Below are positions 12,801 through 44,552 of a stretch of DNA of 64,000 nucleotides, piece after piece. Source of the DNA: Tubiluchus corallicola (taxonomy: Eukaryota; Priapulida; Priapulimorpha; Priapulimorphida; Tubiluchidae); contig JAQGDQ010000751.1 in assembly GCA_030141605.1 (NCBI GenBank), positions 1 through 64,000 on the forward strand. The letters run 5' to 3'. Both the position numbers and the translations under genes were made by a program. The stretch's first letter is position 1. Every line of letters starts with the position of its first letter. The notes under the pieces are model-generated. The model searched no databases and was not told the origin of the DNA. It saw only the letters and a list, made by a program, of their open reading frames with translations.

Positions 12801-15800
12801 GATGATTTAGCAAGTTTATCAGGAGATGGTTAACTAGGGCTAATTATCCGTATGAACTAACATGCTAGAAACGATTTATGAGCGACTAAGGCTTTATTCT
12901 TTTGAAGAGAAGTGTGGTGTTCTTTGCTAGGGTAACCCTAACCTGCTTATTTGCATGGAAAACACATCAATTTTTAAGAAAGCAGACTAGTCAAAACACC
13001 AAACGTGTGTTTGTAAACCAAAACCGTCTATATAAGTCGGCATAGTTAAAACTATGTTATGGTGTTTCAAAGTGGAATGTACCAAAAATTTGGTGAAATG
13101 TTGATTTTTTGTAAAAGACGAATTCATAAAAGGGTTCTGAAGCGATAAAAGCGCTGCCTTTTTCGCTCCGTCACGTGTTGTAAACACCAGGTAGCCAACT
13201 GCTCATCTGTTTTTTTTTTGTAAAAACAAATGGTAAATATATTGGGCTTTTATATTCTAGCATCAAATTATCAAGAAAATGTTCAAAAATACTAAAAATC
13301 TAATTTTATAACCCCGTGCCCACTTTTCTGGCTAGAAAATAGTACTACAATTGGGAAAAACTTGTATATTCAAACTTCGATAGTAACTCATGGAAGCAGT
13401 CATTTTGTTTTCTTTCTGTTGCCAAGCCCAGATCTTCACCTGGAAGAGCCATCTACTGGATTTAAACATAACATCAATGTGTTTTTGCAAAGTCTGTAGC
13501 CACCAACATTTGTGCCATTGCTAAGTGTTTTGTAGAAATGCAAGAAAAGCAATGGCTAACTTTAACAGCGATTTTGTCAAGTTTATGTTTTTCACTACGC
13601 AGGATGCACCTTAACTTCAATGTTGATTATCTCAGCTTAGAAATAACATAGAGCGATAAGCTTGGTATCAAAATGATCCTCATGAAATGGAGATTGAGGA
13701 TATGTGAATAGCTAGAAAAGCTTAATTGCCGACTTATGGACGATTTTGCTTTGCAAGCACACAAATAATAACACACTGTTTTGCTATAGAAATAATAACA
13801 CAATTGTTTAATCAACAATAATTCATGAACATCCCAACCCATACAAAATTCCCAATACTTTTACAAGAAACTGTAAAAGTAAAATTCCTTCTCCACTCTT
13901 AAGAACCTCTGTCTCCACTCTAGGTGTCTCCCGTCTCCTCTCTGACTAAGCACCATCTCCACTCTTGACTAACCATTATCTCCAATCTGGTTAAAATCTC
14001 TCCACTCCAGCTAACCTCCGGTCTCCACTCTGGCTAGATTTTGACTCCACAAAACCTGGAACCATTTAGCCGTTCATGTAGAGAGAGCCATTTGTTCTCT
14101 CTTTCTCAACCATAAAACATCTATTGCCCTACGTTGACCAGCCAGTTACAGGACAGACTCAACACTCGTGAGTACGAGCCTTTCAATCACCATCCGTCAT
14201 CTGAATTTAGTCAACTCCAACTAGTCCCAAGCAAAACAATTTTAACAGCATATAGTTCTATAGAACCATGATTGTTTATAGTAAGAACTACTTTGGTTCG
14301 TCTGTACTAAACTTTAGCAGAAATGTTACTTCTCATGAATTTCAATATGTCTGCCAGGCCAACACCCTGGACAAAAGATCAAGATCAAGATGTTAAAATG
14401 ACAAATGAGGTCACAACACAGATCATTCAGGACAGATATTTTCATATATTGCTGATTTAAAAGGAAGCTGTCCTTAGCGTCCAATCAGAATCCAGATCCC
14501 AAAGAGAGGTACATGATTAGATAAATAAAACTGTTGCAATTTCAATATCCATTTAGGTTAAGATATCTCTCTGCATGAAAACAACTTTTTTTGCTAACAG
14601 GTGGAGCTCCAGCAGAATGGAACTTATAATCATCCACACTTAAAATTTTATACATACGTAATCACAATTAATATCATTCATTGTTACATTTCACTCATTG
14701 ATTATTTGTGCGGCAGGTGGCAGTTCTGAACTTAAAAAAGGGTAAAATTTACAAGAAATTACACCACAGGGATGGTATGGGGAAAAGCCAAACCATCTCA
14801 GTGAAAAACTTGTTTATTTCATCTAAAATTTATGAAACTTTGCAGATTTCTATAACCCATCAAGGTAATTATATGAGCCGAATCAAAAATCATCCACTAT
14901 GACCAACATTTTAAGCTGCCATTGTGGCTTTTGCTAATTTTTAGAAGCTATATCCTATAGCTGTTAAAGCATGTATTATGATGATATGGTGTGTAAACAT
15001 AGGTTTTCAAGGTCAAGGAATCCATATTTCATGCTTAAAACACATATGACGTCACCTCAGTTAGATTTTCAAAAGTCCAAGATGACTGCAGCTACTTGTT
15101 TAATACGTTTAACTATTTTGCGTGTTGTAAAGCAAATACAATGATATTTTTAATGTCTATATATAGACTTCAAGGATTTAGGGTAGTGTCCAATATGGCT
15201 GACATTTTCAAGATAGCCAAAAAGATGACTGTCAAAACGCCACATCATAGGTCATAATTATGCAATTGTGAATGCCATAGCCCTGAAAAAGCATCACTAT
15301 GTTTCATGCCAATACTAGTTGCGAACAAACTTTTACAGAGAAAGAAAAACGATGGGTTCGCCCACATGGCAAACATCTACGGCAACAACAAAAGCATTTG
15401 TATTTCTAAGAAACTATTAGAGCTAAGCAACTGACCGAACTGTTAGTTGACAACTAAAACAAAAGGGATGGTCTGTGGAGGCAATTCTTTCAATATCTGC
15501 TGCATAGTTGGAGTACGTCAAATGTGTGGTAGGTGTATCAGGAAGAATACTGTTAGGGCTGGCATTGATCACTGTCTCAACTTTACCATCACTTTACCAT
15601 TTGATTGAGGCTGGAAAAAGTCGACTGACGTGGCATTGGACCTACTGCAAACATTAAGACCTGAAGCATCTTGCTTAAAGGCAACAACTTATTAAATGTT
15701 CCTGCCAGCCAGCTAAAGGGTGCTGTGGCAGATGTAAATATGTTCAAGCATGTCTTGTGACTGAGACAAATTATTTTAGAGGTAATGTTATCTGTGCTAT

Positions 15801-18800
15801 CACTGCACCAGAATCTTTAAATTCTAACTTGAACTGTTTGTTTCTTTTTGCTGGCTTCTTTATCAGTTGAATGTGTACATCATACATGATACTGTTGACA
15901 TTGTTACAGCTTAATATGAATAAAAATAATACTACCCTAAATCCTGGATCTTTAAAACCTATATTTATACACTAAATTTGCCGTCTTGTCTCTAGTAGAA
16001 TCTGCAGTAGAACTGCAGCCATCTTGAAGTCTTAAATAGTTCATGTCGTAGGTGTTTTTAAGCATCAGGTGCAGATGACATAACCTTGAAGAACTATATT
16101 TACACACCAAAAATCATCATCTTGTGTACTCTCACAGATAAGATGTAACAGTTAATATAACTGAATGAACAGCATGATTTGGTTTTGTACGGCAGCCATT
16201 TTGAAAACGGTGGCCATTTTTGAAACAAAAGTGACAGAAATGGATTCTTTATATCCACCTACCATGCAATAGATGTCATAATCGCCTCTTTATGTTAATT
16301 TTTTTCGAATTCTTTTGATTTATGTAGTTTGTACAAAAACTTGGTGGCCATTTTGTTTTTGCATTTTTGACCCTTTTCCGCCAATTTTTTGAGCTGTCAA
16401 CAGCTTTTTCGGAAGGAAACCCCCATTGCATTCATAGCGTTAATATTCTTTGTGTTCCTGGGCATTTGACTAATACCATGCTTTGTTAGTGTTCATGGAA
16501 AAACAGTCAAACATGTTTGTAATTTCTTGTAACTCATTGCAAATTTCTATTGCATTTTAAGATGTGACGGTTTGTTGTTCATGAGCTCTGAAGAAGATTC
16601 TACACTTCCCGCAGTTAAACTAAATGTATCTGAAGGGTGGCAGAAAATTTGGATGAAAACAAAGGGAGCATTCAAATATTTGTACGACCGTCATATTCGT
16701 GTAAGTTGAAAAAGCTATTAAAGGACTACTTTATTATGGTTTAATTAAATTACTGTTAGCTGTTTAGTTGGAAAAAGTGCCGGGTATACCAAATTTTGTG
16801 AGCATATCATTTGCCTAATTTGCCTCCTTATTTTTGGTGGTGGTTACATGACTAAGCTGTGGAACAACATCATTGTCCGCTGAGCTGTGCAACAACATTC
16901 ACACTTATGTACACAGTAGGCCCTATGATCAGACATTTTAGCAAACCATTTTATTGTGCAGACTGTCTAACCCTAAAAGAAAGTATGAAAGATGTATTGC
17001 CTTTTTTGAGCTCTCTTAAAATTATTGATAAAAACTAAGTTTTGCTGAATCTAATAATTTTAATGTGGATAGTAGAAGCATTAATTCTTATTTAGTACAA
17101 TAATGTAGCAAATAAACAAAAGTTATTTCTCAGGACTATGAATGGTTCTTGAAAGCAGATGATGACACCTATATAGTCGTTGAAAACTTGCGCCATTTTG
17201 TCTCCAGTTATAGCTCTTTGACTCCTGTCTATTTTGGACGTCGTTTTAAACCTGATGTTAAGCAAGGTTACATGAGTGGAGGAGCTGGGTAAGACATTAA
17301 GTTCATTAGGCTTCTTAATGTTAGGAAATGATAGAATACATTAAACTGCTTTCCAACAAATGGTTCGATATTACATTTTGATACTGTAATTGTAACGAGT
17401 TACAAAGCTGTTGAAATAACTTGTAACTATACTACTTTTTTTTAATTCTGTACTGTACCGAGTCTTCATTACCTTTTTTCTCGCACTTTGTCTTAGTACA
17501 ACTAAAGTCCAGGCTAATCTTGTGAAGTACTAAAATATTGTTTAATATTAAAATTTTATACAAAATGACTGACTTTTATCTTTGTCTGTGACTACAAGGA
17601 AAGTTTACTGTCTGGCATATTGTCATCTTTTTTATGAGTTTTTGAGGAAATATGTGGACTAAAAGCTCCAAAACTCTACCACTGTTTCATTCATCTTTTT
17701 TTAGAATTAAGCAAATCCGTGTTATTATAGGTACGTACTTAGTCGTGAAGCTCTAAGTCGTTTTGGTCAAGGAATGGATGATGCAGCCTTGTGCTTGAAA
17801 AGTGGGGAAACAAATGAGGACATTGAACTTGGAAAGTGCTTGGAAAACTTAGGTATTGTAAAAACTGTTGTGTTCGCATAACAGTATAATCTTTCCACTA
17901 TTGCACAACTGTCTAAACATCAAACTTTGTTAAATTTTGAATTTAATAAATTTTGTTGAGGAGCAAAATTCTTTGTAGACTGTATCGATTGTATAAATAT
18001 AGCTTTGTGTCTTTTTTTGAATCCATTTACTAGTTCTTAAACTGTATCTTTATTGTGGCAACTTGACAATGAGAAATTTCCATGTAGATTATAAGTGGAG
18101 CTCATGGTGTCAGTGTAGTGCATTGTTTCTCGTGCTCTTTGAGCACGAGCACGACTTGTTAAGCACTCTAAATAGAGTTCTTGGAGTTTTGCAAATGGAT
18201 CTTGTGCAATTGCAGTTCATGGAATCTTGTAAGTAGATCTCATTCAAAAACAATAAGTTAAATATACAGAAATGGCAGTTGGGTGTAGCTAAATAAAATT
18301 AACATGGAAACTTAGTGTAGGCTTATAGGATTACTGCAGTCATAAACTTTCATAATTATATTGTTGGATAACATTTCTCTCCAGGCGTTACTGCTGGTGA
18401 TTCAAGGGATGAATTTGGAAGAGAAACATTTTTCCCATTTAAACCGGAATTCCATGTTATTTCTCGGAAAGCTTACTCTTCGCATAAAGATTTTTGGTTC
18501 TGGAATAATTGGACTTATTATCCACTTATCGAGGTAATGAAAGACAAAAACAGAAAACGTCAAATTTTTGTTGACAAAATGTTGAAGTAGGCTTGGCATA
18601 CTGTACTTAATAAGAAATCTATACAAATACGATTGGCTTTTGTCAGTACATCTGTGATACCTATAAATCCATTTTAGTGTTATGAACATAATTTATGTGG
18701 TTGTTCAAATTTGTTTGCCTTTTGTTGTTGTTAAATAACCATTTTTGATGTATGTGCTTTAAGTAAAAACTTTGCATTATTTTTATAAACCTTTTACGGA

Positions 18801-20364
18801 AAAAATTAGCTCTTATTGATATTTGACCTCAGTCAATCGTTCAAAAGAAAGACATGTTTAGAACTTGTCACACAATACAGTAGGCGCCGCTTAATAGACT
18901 CACAGTTAATAGACTCAATCGCTTAATTGACTCAAAAACGCCTGGTACAGGCCGCTTCTATTCAAATGTACATAAAAACTGTTGATAATTGACTCAAGTA
19001 ACTCTGCATAATTTACTCAATATTTTTGCTTCACATGGTACAATAAGGCATTTTTGTGTGACTAATAAGCTTTTATGACTTTTACATCATCTTAGTTCAC
19101 TTTTGTCCTATAATATACGTTGAAACAATCATGTTAAGTACCATTTTGTTTATAAGCAGGAACGTTTATCATACGCTAATTATGCTAGCCTAATGGTTTG
19201 CTTTGACCTACCTGTCCAGTGCAACTAACCACATTAACCAAGAACTCCTGGAAGCTAAACATTTAATCACTTGCTTAGCGGTTTGCTTTTGAAGCTCTTA
19301 CTGTCTTTGCCGGAAATTTTAATCAGTTAGATGTTGCTGTTATGCCAGGGACTCAGGTACACTACAATAAGTACCTCACAATAGCAAGCGGGAGCTTAGT
19401 CGAAGCCACTTATGGTGAAACATGGGCACCACCAACAGTTTAAGCACGCCAAAAAAGCACTAAGTATTTTATGAGAATTTGTGCTTCATACAACAACAGA
19501 TTTTCAATGTTTTTATCATTTTAAGAACTTTGTGAGCCAACTTCTCTGCGATAAAATGAAACGGCCGACTTTAGGAATTTTTGCTAATAAACAGACGTGT
19601 GATTTAGAAAATAATTTATTGCTAATTCACTCATATAAATTTTTAGTTTAAAGTTTTTTTTAATTTTTAACTGCACAAAAGAATTTAGGCATTACTTCGT
19701 TTCTAATTCATTAAAAACCTTTGCAGTTCATACCAACCTGATGACTCGTACTTCAGTACCAGTAATACTACAACCATCGGTTAATACGTTCAGTCGGCTA
19801 ATTGGGTCAAAACACTTCGGTCCCAAAGTGAATCTATTAAGCGGCGCCTACTGTATTTAAATTTAGGGCAACTGTCGCACAATTAAATTTAGGGCAGTTA
19901 TCTCATATGGTTAAGAGCAATCGTTTGCAGTCAAATAAATTATAAGAATGTGGCAAGCACTAGGCAATAATACAGTTAAAAAGTCGTCATTAGTGCACAA
20001 ATAGGTAAATATTTAGTGGCTGTGTGAAGCAGTGAATTGGCAGGCTTATTTTGTTTACTAATTAATAACTATGCATTACACATAAGATGGCTTACAGACT
20101 ACCTGATGTGACTTTTCATGAACACAGTGCAATGTCACAAGGTATCTACAAAACCTCACAAATTATCTATGCAGTGTACAAAACCGCAGAGCATTCTTGT
20201 TTTAGTGAGATTTGTATTTTTTTATTTTTCAGGGAATTGAAGGAATGAGTGACAATGCCATATCTTTTCATTACATTAAACCGAATCAAATGTACTTTCT
20301 AGAGTATATTGTACATAAACTGAATATTTACAATGCACTTTCTCCAAAAGACACAAGGAGCTGA
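9806..20364 (+). CDS. C1GALT1: Core-1 beta-1,3-galactosyltransferase (T-synthase)
   Basis: Transfers galactose from UDP-Gal to GalNAc-O-Ser/Thr, making the core-1 O-glycan in the Golgi. Seven exons: 9806-9950, 12083-12170, 16562-16700, 17134-17288, 17731-17852, 18385-18533 and 20233-20364. All junctions are in phase, giving 309 aa. It is a type II membrane protein: short basic N-tail, membrane span about residues 10-35. The GT31 domain includes [27 protein letters not shown], the DDD metal/UDP motif (residues 133-135, in [10 protein letters not shown]), [24 protein letters not shown], and [16 protein letters not shown], all close to animal C1GALT1. DDD separates it from the chaperone COSMC. 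It is shorter than the human protein (363 aa), mainly in the stem, and lacks the C-terminal vicinal Cys pair. ATG at 9806 is preferred because the ATG at 9801 meets an immediate stop. Confidence 0.96.
10591..10616. repeat. (GTTTA)n microsatellite
   Basis: Five tandem GTTTA units in C1GALT1 intron 1. Confidence 0.9.
10778..11097. repeat. 160-bp tandem duplication
   Basis: Two adjacent diverged units (about 10778-10937 and 10938-11097), each starting ATAGAAAAGAAAATGTACAT and ending in CATTTGAATAA-type sequence. The flanks at about 10413-10492 and 11130-11215 are also related to each other (AGGAGTGGAA then CTCTTG then ACACATTT), so the whole 10.4-11.2 kb block is an internally repetitive element in C1GALT1 intron 1. 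Confidence 0.8.
13004..13651. repeat. ~550-bp interspersed repeat, copy A, with nested insertion
   Basis: Homologous along its length to 61410-61946, for example the shared CCAAAACCGTC, GCATAGTTAAAACTATGTTA and GAAGAGCCAYCTACTGGATT. The difference in length is the 99-bp hairpin repeat inserted at 13111-13209, which is absent from the other copy. Confidence 0.85.
13111..13209. repeat. 99-bp hairpin repeat, copy 2, nested insertion
   Basis: Nearly identical to 9640-9738 and inserted in the older repeat copy A. TTTTTTGTAAAA occurs at both junctions (13105-13116, and again after the 3' T-run near 13213), which could be a 12-bp target duplication. GTAAAA also begins copy 1, however, so the exact boundary is uncertain. 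The T-run at the right end would be a poly(A) tail if it moved as a minus-strand retroposon. Confidence 0.75.
13888..14045. repeat. Degenerate minisatellite (TCTCCACTCTNGCTAACC)
   Basis: At least five imperfect units of a CTCCACTCT(N)GCTAAC-like motif in the repeat-rich C1GALT1 intron 2. Not coding. Confidence 0.75.
18878..19853. mobile_element. Pogo/Tigger-like non-autonomous transposon (976 bp)
   Basis: Inverted ends CAGTAGGCGCCGCTTAATAG at the left and its complement at the right (ending GCGGCGCCTACTG) are nearly perfect over about 25 bp and flanked by TA on both sides. The CAG start and TA target are the pogo/Tigger pattern. No transposase frame was recognised. It sits in C1GALT1 intron 6. 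Confidence 0.85.
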
Positions 20365-22284
20365 CCAAAGTCGCTGTGATATAGAATTGACAAACATCAG
20401 GTAGTGTTTCCACTGCACAAATCAACTCGGGTGTCGGTGCAAGGGAGTATTCTATTCTGTCTAGAGTCATAACAGCGTATGCTTTCAGTTTAATCATTCG
20501 CTTAAGGCCATTTTAAACTGCATTATTGAACACCAAGACAGGTCATTCATGTTAACAGTGAACATGATTTTCAGTGAATGCAAAATATTTTTGTAAATTT
20601 CATTATATGCAAGTTATAGTTGAAAATCAAGGCCTCAGTAGTCTTTAACATTCTCCATGACCTTTTCGTTTTTGCAATTATAATCATCATTTGCAGTGCA
20701 ATGCAGTTTCCTAAAACTTTTCACGCCAAGTAGAAAATAGCAACATGAAACGGAAGAGGTTTGTATATAGCAACATGAAATGGAAGTGGTTTGTATATCA
20801 TTGTAGTACAGGCCATTTTGTCAAATCTAATTGTGTTATAAAGATTGGATTGTTCAGGTACTGTTTTAAACTAGCGTACCAATGTGCCTATAATATGTAT
20901 TGTGCAATATAGTCATATCTCAGTACTTTACACACTTTGTAGTTTCGCTTTTGGTAAAAGGCCCGAACAGTATACTGTTCCTTATTAAAAAAACACATCA
21001 ATTTTTCACATAGTCCATAACTGCAAAGTATTTTGCTGATGTAGAATGTGCATGTGCATCGTTGTACAATATCGTTGTATAGTAAAAGAGACAGAAAATT
21101 AGAAGCAAACGTATGAAAAACAAGTTTGCAATTGTTGCAATGTAGAATAATTTGTTCTTTGTCCAACTGGGCTGAACTGCACACCTTTTCATAACATCCT
21201 TGAGACTCGCTCATAGATTATTTAATTCATAGCAATTTTTTCGGTCACCAGATAACAGGTGAAGGCTCTTTTGTTTCAGTTGACAATATAGACGTTTATA
21301 AATAACTTCATACATAAAGTTTTCTGATAATTGATGTCATTTTTATAAACAGAATCTTCTTATATTCTACAACAGCAAACAGTGTATTAACATAAATACA
21401 GTAGAATGTAACTTCATCACTGTTCTTATGGATAAACAGGATCCATTAACATTAAATTAAATATGACTTGTTCAATCTGTACAGGCAAATACATTGTACA
21501 CAGCATGCTTACAAGACTTTATAAACATGCTTATAATAGTTTAACTGCACAAGCTTAAATTACTATTATTACTAAAGTTGAACTGTTGCATAGTTCACTG
21601 TTAATCCATTCAGCATAAAGTCGAATCTGAAGACCAACTTTTGTGATAGCAATCACAGACATCATAGCAATGCATTATAAATTCATTTGGATGCAGGGGA
21701 AATAAATTTTCCAGATCTTGCCATAGACATAGCCAGGACTAACAAACACATATGTATTCATTAGTGTGTACTAACAAAAACGACCGAGAACTGGAACACA
21801 AAATTGCATAAATGCATCAAAAATATTATAAAAAGGCATTAAAAATTAGCATTGAAGCATAGAAACTACTCAAGACTGCAGTGTGACAATTTAGAAGAAT
21901 TTTGAGCTTATTTCATTTACATATGATATTGCTGTATAAGTTCTGTCTCTATCTCCAGATCTTGAGTTTAAAAACTGCTATCCAGAATCCTCTAAACAGC
22001 TCTACGTAAAGCTACACTGCGATGGTTAACCTACATGTAATTACGTGCTGTGATGACTAGACCAAAATTTGGTGTAAATATGTGCAGCTTATCAATTGCC
22101 CCAGTTCTAACTCACGAAAAAGCTGTTGTCTTTTTGAATTATTTCACAGGAATGGAAGGTGCTACACCTAGGCTAGCAAACAGAGCTAAGTCTGTTATTT
22201 TTGTGCATCTGATAGTCCCTGCAGTACTATATGAAATGACAGTTTCTGAGTTAATACAGTTTCAAGAATGTCGGTCAAGAATAT
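20365..22284. other. Convergent 3' flanks of C1GALT1 and TLK
   Basis: About 1.9 kb between the two stop codons with no recognised gene. It should hold the 3' UTRs of both genes. A possible AATAAA for C1GALT1 is near 21705. Open frames on both strands are short and lack family motifs. Confidence 0.6.
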
Positions 22285-41229
<18,945 letters not shown>

Positions 41230-42032
41230 GTGTTCATGCTGAAAATTTGTTAACATAAATAGGAAATGCATAATTTTAATGTTAAAGAAAATTTATTGCA
41301 AAAAGGCCAATAAGATTACTGTAATAGAGCTCAATAGTGAGCATGAGTTTGCTGCATTCTCTGCTTTTGCATAGCAAACCTCCTACAGTGTCTTTACTAG
41401 GCATATACAATTTTATACAATACTACAAGTTATGATAACTATTTGAGGCAAAATAATGCACAAACTTATATAGTTGCAAAAGACAAAAACTGAAATTGCC
41501 ACATATTTTTTTAAAAAAACAGCAAGAAAAAATATGAATATAAACGTGTGTAAGTTGCAAAACACAAAAATTGAAATTGTGCCTTACAGCTTTTTTAAAA
41601 AACAGCAAGAAAATGATGATATGAATGCTTACTTAAAACATACAACTCACGTTCATCGCTCATAAAACAGATCCGTGCAAGTCATAGAGTTACTGCTTAC
41701 TCAGCTTTGTTAAGCAAATTAAGAATTTCCACAGAGCAAAAATTATACTATATATACATCCAAAATAGTAAACATGCAAAACGCCTTGGTACTATTAAGC
41801 TTACTAATACTATAGAATATACAAGACCAAATATCAAGATGGCGCACAAAATGTCAAACTTCTTCGAAGTTATTTAAGGATAAAACTATAAACAGGCATC
41901 TAATAACAACGTATCACGACAATAGCATTTGTATTTGATACCTTAATAACAACAGTTGATGAACTGCAACAAATTAAAACACGGAAACTGATTATTAAAA
42001 TATCCAAACTCAGTTAGTGTAGTTTATTATAC

Positions 42033-42110
42033 CTGCCCAAATTTCAATGACGTCATCAGATATTGGGCTAAACGTTCAGAGGCGGAGATTCTTCTTCACC
42101 ATAGCCATAG
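42033..42110 (-). promoter_or_regulatory. Candidate TLK 5' non-coding exon with CRE palindrome
   Basis: The TLK start exon is preceded by an acceptor (AAATTTTCAG, coding side beginning 41238), implying an upstream non-coding exon. A donor TTGGGCAG|GTATAA at 42033 on the minus strand and a full cAMP-response-element palindrome TGACGTCA at 42048-42055 make this the best candidate for that exon and the promoter edge. A GAGGCGGAG patch at about 42070 is also present. The transcription start was not determined. Confidence 0.3.
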
Positions 42111-42265
42111 ATATACAATATACAGCCGCACGAGCCACGAAGTACAAGTGTTGAAGACAAATTATAATGCAACCGCTACGGTTAGTAATAGCAGAAAAGC
42201 ATTGATCATTTTGATGATTTAAGAAGTCTAGTGATTGAAGGTGCCCATATTGTTATTGTTGTTGA

Positions 42266-42345
42266 TATATATTATTACTGTTATTGTCATTATTATTATT
42301 ATTATTGTTGTTGTTGTTGTCATTATTATTATTATTATCATCACA
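42266..42345. repeat. (ATT/GTT)n trinucleotide microsatellite
   Basis: Interrupted TTA/TTG triplet run directly upstream of a reverse-transcriptase remnant. Confidence 0.9.
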
Positions 42346-42349
42346 ATCC

Positions 42350-42960
42350 TTGCACCACACTGCGATGTCAAATTACAAAGGCATCTCACTCGTATCCTGT
42401 AACAGGTTTAAAAATATCCTAATCACATTTGAACTCCAATTTGCCTACAAGACTTCTTTACTAACCTGTGCAGTCTGGTGCTGAACGACACTGTAAACAC
42501 TTATCTTGATAAAAACATGCCACTTTACTATTGTTCAATTAACTTTTCAAAAGACTTCGACCATGTAAATATATTAATGGTTTTTAATAAACTTGAAATA
42601 CAATGCTCCTTACCTAAATCTGCTTTTGGCCTCATGTTAAATGGATACCTAAATCAATGTATATGGGTTATATGGAACAAAACTAAGTCTTTTACTCCAC
42701 CAATAGAATAAAGCAGGCAGCAGTCTGTCAGGTGTATTAAGTTTAAATATCACATGCCTCCAGAAGTTTTCTCCTCGTATTATATGTATGCTGCTGATGT
42801 TCGCATTTATAACACTCGATCTGCTAAAAAAGACGTTTTACATGTTCAACGTTTTTCGACTACAACTGGTCAATGCTCCTTAAAGTGATAAAGCTGTAAA
42901 TTGTGGAACTCTGTTTCAATTACATCGGGCTCCTTAAATACATTGTAGAAACAATACAAC
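42350..42960 (+). pseudogene. Decayed non-LTR reverse transcriptase (fragment 1)
   Basis: Reading across frames gives NYKGISLVS, LQFAYKTSLLTCAV, CSINFSKDFDHVN and a degraded YADD-like site (MYAADVRIYNT). These correspond in order to the NYRPISL, QFAYK, D-x-SKAFD and YADD blocks of non-LTR reverse transcriptases. Stops and frameshifts separate them and the active-site Asp pair is lost. Confidence 0.75.
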
Positions 42961-43539
42961 AAACTTTTGTTGAGTAACAACAATATACGAATCAGCAATC
43001 CTGAATGTATTCATTCTCTTTTCTAATACTTACGCTACCAATTATTTAGTCAGTTTTTGTCATCATCAGGGTGGGCAATTGAAGACAATCCAATATGACA
43101 GAACTAAAATGATGCTTTAATGTATGACTGGAACATTTACTGAATCTGAATGCATATTAATATGCATCTACATACATATATATTACACATATTTACTATT
43201 TTTATAATTGTTATTATTTCAACTCAACTGCATGATTATGTATTATATTCATTATTTTGCTCATTATTGTTTCTGCTGAGTTTTGTTTTACTATGATTTT
43301 TATTATTGTTAATCCTTGTTATTTGATTATGCATGAATTATTATTATTTTTCACATAGGGTTTATTTCCATTTTGTTTATTTTGATTTTGTGCATTTTAT
43401 ATGTACTATTATCATACTGCTACAAATCTGCTGCATGAATTTTGTTTAATTTATTATAGCTAACTTCTAGAATTATTATAGATAATTCTGCTTGATGACA
43501 TACAAACCATACTACAACCAGATGAAATGCACATTATTA

Positions 43540-44552
43540 CAATTGTACTAAAGTATATTAAACTTACTGTAAAAGTTGGGAATACCATAGGAAAAACTTT
43601 TAGCACGAATATTGGGGTCCCCAGGGGGACTGCCTTAGTCCAATACTTTTCACGCCTTACTAGCAAAGGTACTTAAGATCGATCCAAACTCCTCCAAACG
43701 ATGATCATGATTATGATACCAGTGGCTGTGATAACCTTCCTCAACATATTCTGGATCACTCCTATACTGGTTTGGAATCCTATGAACCATTCCTTATTGA
43801 TCAGCAATACGCAGACGATATTGGATGGATTAATGTATCAAATTTTCAAACTACACATAAACAAGGGATTTTCCAAAAAAAAACTAGAGAAAAGAAACCT
43901 TCAAGTAAGTCAGTGAAAAACAAAAGAATATATTATTGCAAGAGATGGTAATCGGTCTTGGGAAAAGTGCAAGTACATGGGCACTTTTCTAAGCACCGAA
44001 TATGATATTAAAAGCAGAAAGCAACAATCAATGCATGCTTTTCTTCAGCACAAGAATGTATTAACTAGGAAGAAATTAAGTCTTAACAGAAGATTTCGAT
44101 TATTTAATGCTTATGTTACCAGCATATTTATGTACAACAGCGAAACTTGGAGTTTAATGATTACTCAAGAAAAGTAGATTGATACATTTTGTAGAAGTCT
44201 TCTTAGGAAAGTTTTAAAGATAAGATGGCCATACATAAACAAAAATGAAGAGTTATACACCAAAACAAAAGAAATTTATTGGAATTCAAAAGTCAAGATC
44301 CGTAGATTAGGATGGCTAGGACATCTTCTAAGATTGCCAGATGAAGCGCCAGTAAGAATTACCTTAAAGGAAGCCCTAAAACCTTGCAAAAAACCACCTG
44401 GCAAACATGAAGCAAGTTGGACAGCTAAGATAAATAAAGACGTTCAAAAACTTCAACCTAAGTTATCTTCAGAAGTAGAAGGAAATACTCTGTTAGCTGC
44501 AGATAGAAGTACTCTGAAATACTCTGATAAATGTTGATACCTCAATGCCTAC
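43540..44552 (+). pseudogene. Decayed non-LTR reverse transcriptase (fragment 2)
   Basis: Blocks in order: PQGDCLSPILFTPY (about 43622-43664), QQYADDIGWIN (about 43802-43835, catalytic DD kept), a C-terminal stretch LNRRFRLFNAYVTSIFMYN..ETWSL (44090-44160) and the tail RRLGWLGHLLRLPDEAP (44300-44350). Frameshifts and stops interrupt it. It is a different lineage from fragment 1, judged by the GDCLSPxLF motif and the GH-x2-RLP tail. Confidence 0.8.

Larger units (their letters stand above)
12401..16412. mobile_element. 4-kb segment with ~215-bp inverted ends
   Basis: The left end (about 12401-12612) and the right end (about 16190-16412) are inverted copies of each other. Shared words include AATCCATTTCTGT, ACTTTTGTTTCAA and CCAAGTTTTTG. 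Interior patches carry GCCATNTTG/CAAGATGGC words on both strands (14.9-15.2 and 15.9-16.2 kb). No transposase was recognised. The segment fills almost all of C1GALT1 intron 2. It is either a large foldback or non-autonomous DNA transposon, or two opposite copies of one repeat. Confidence 0.5.
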
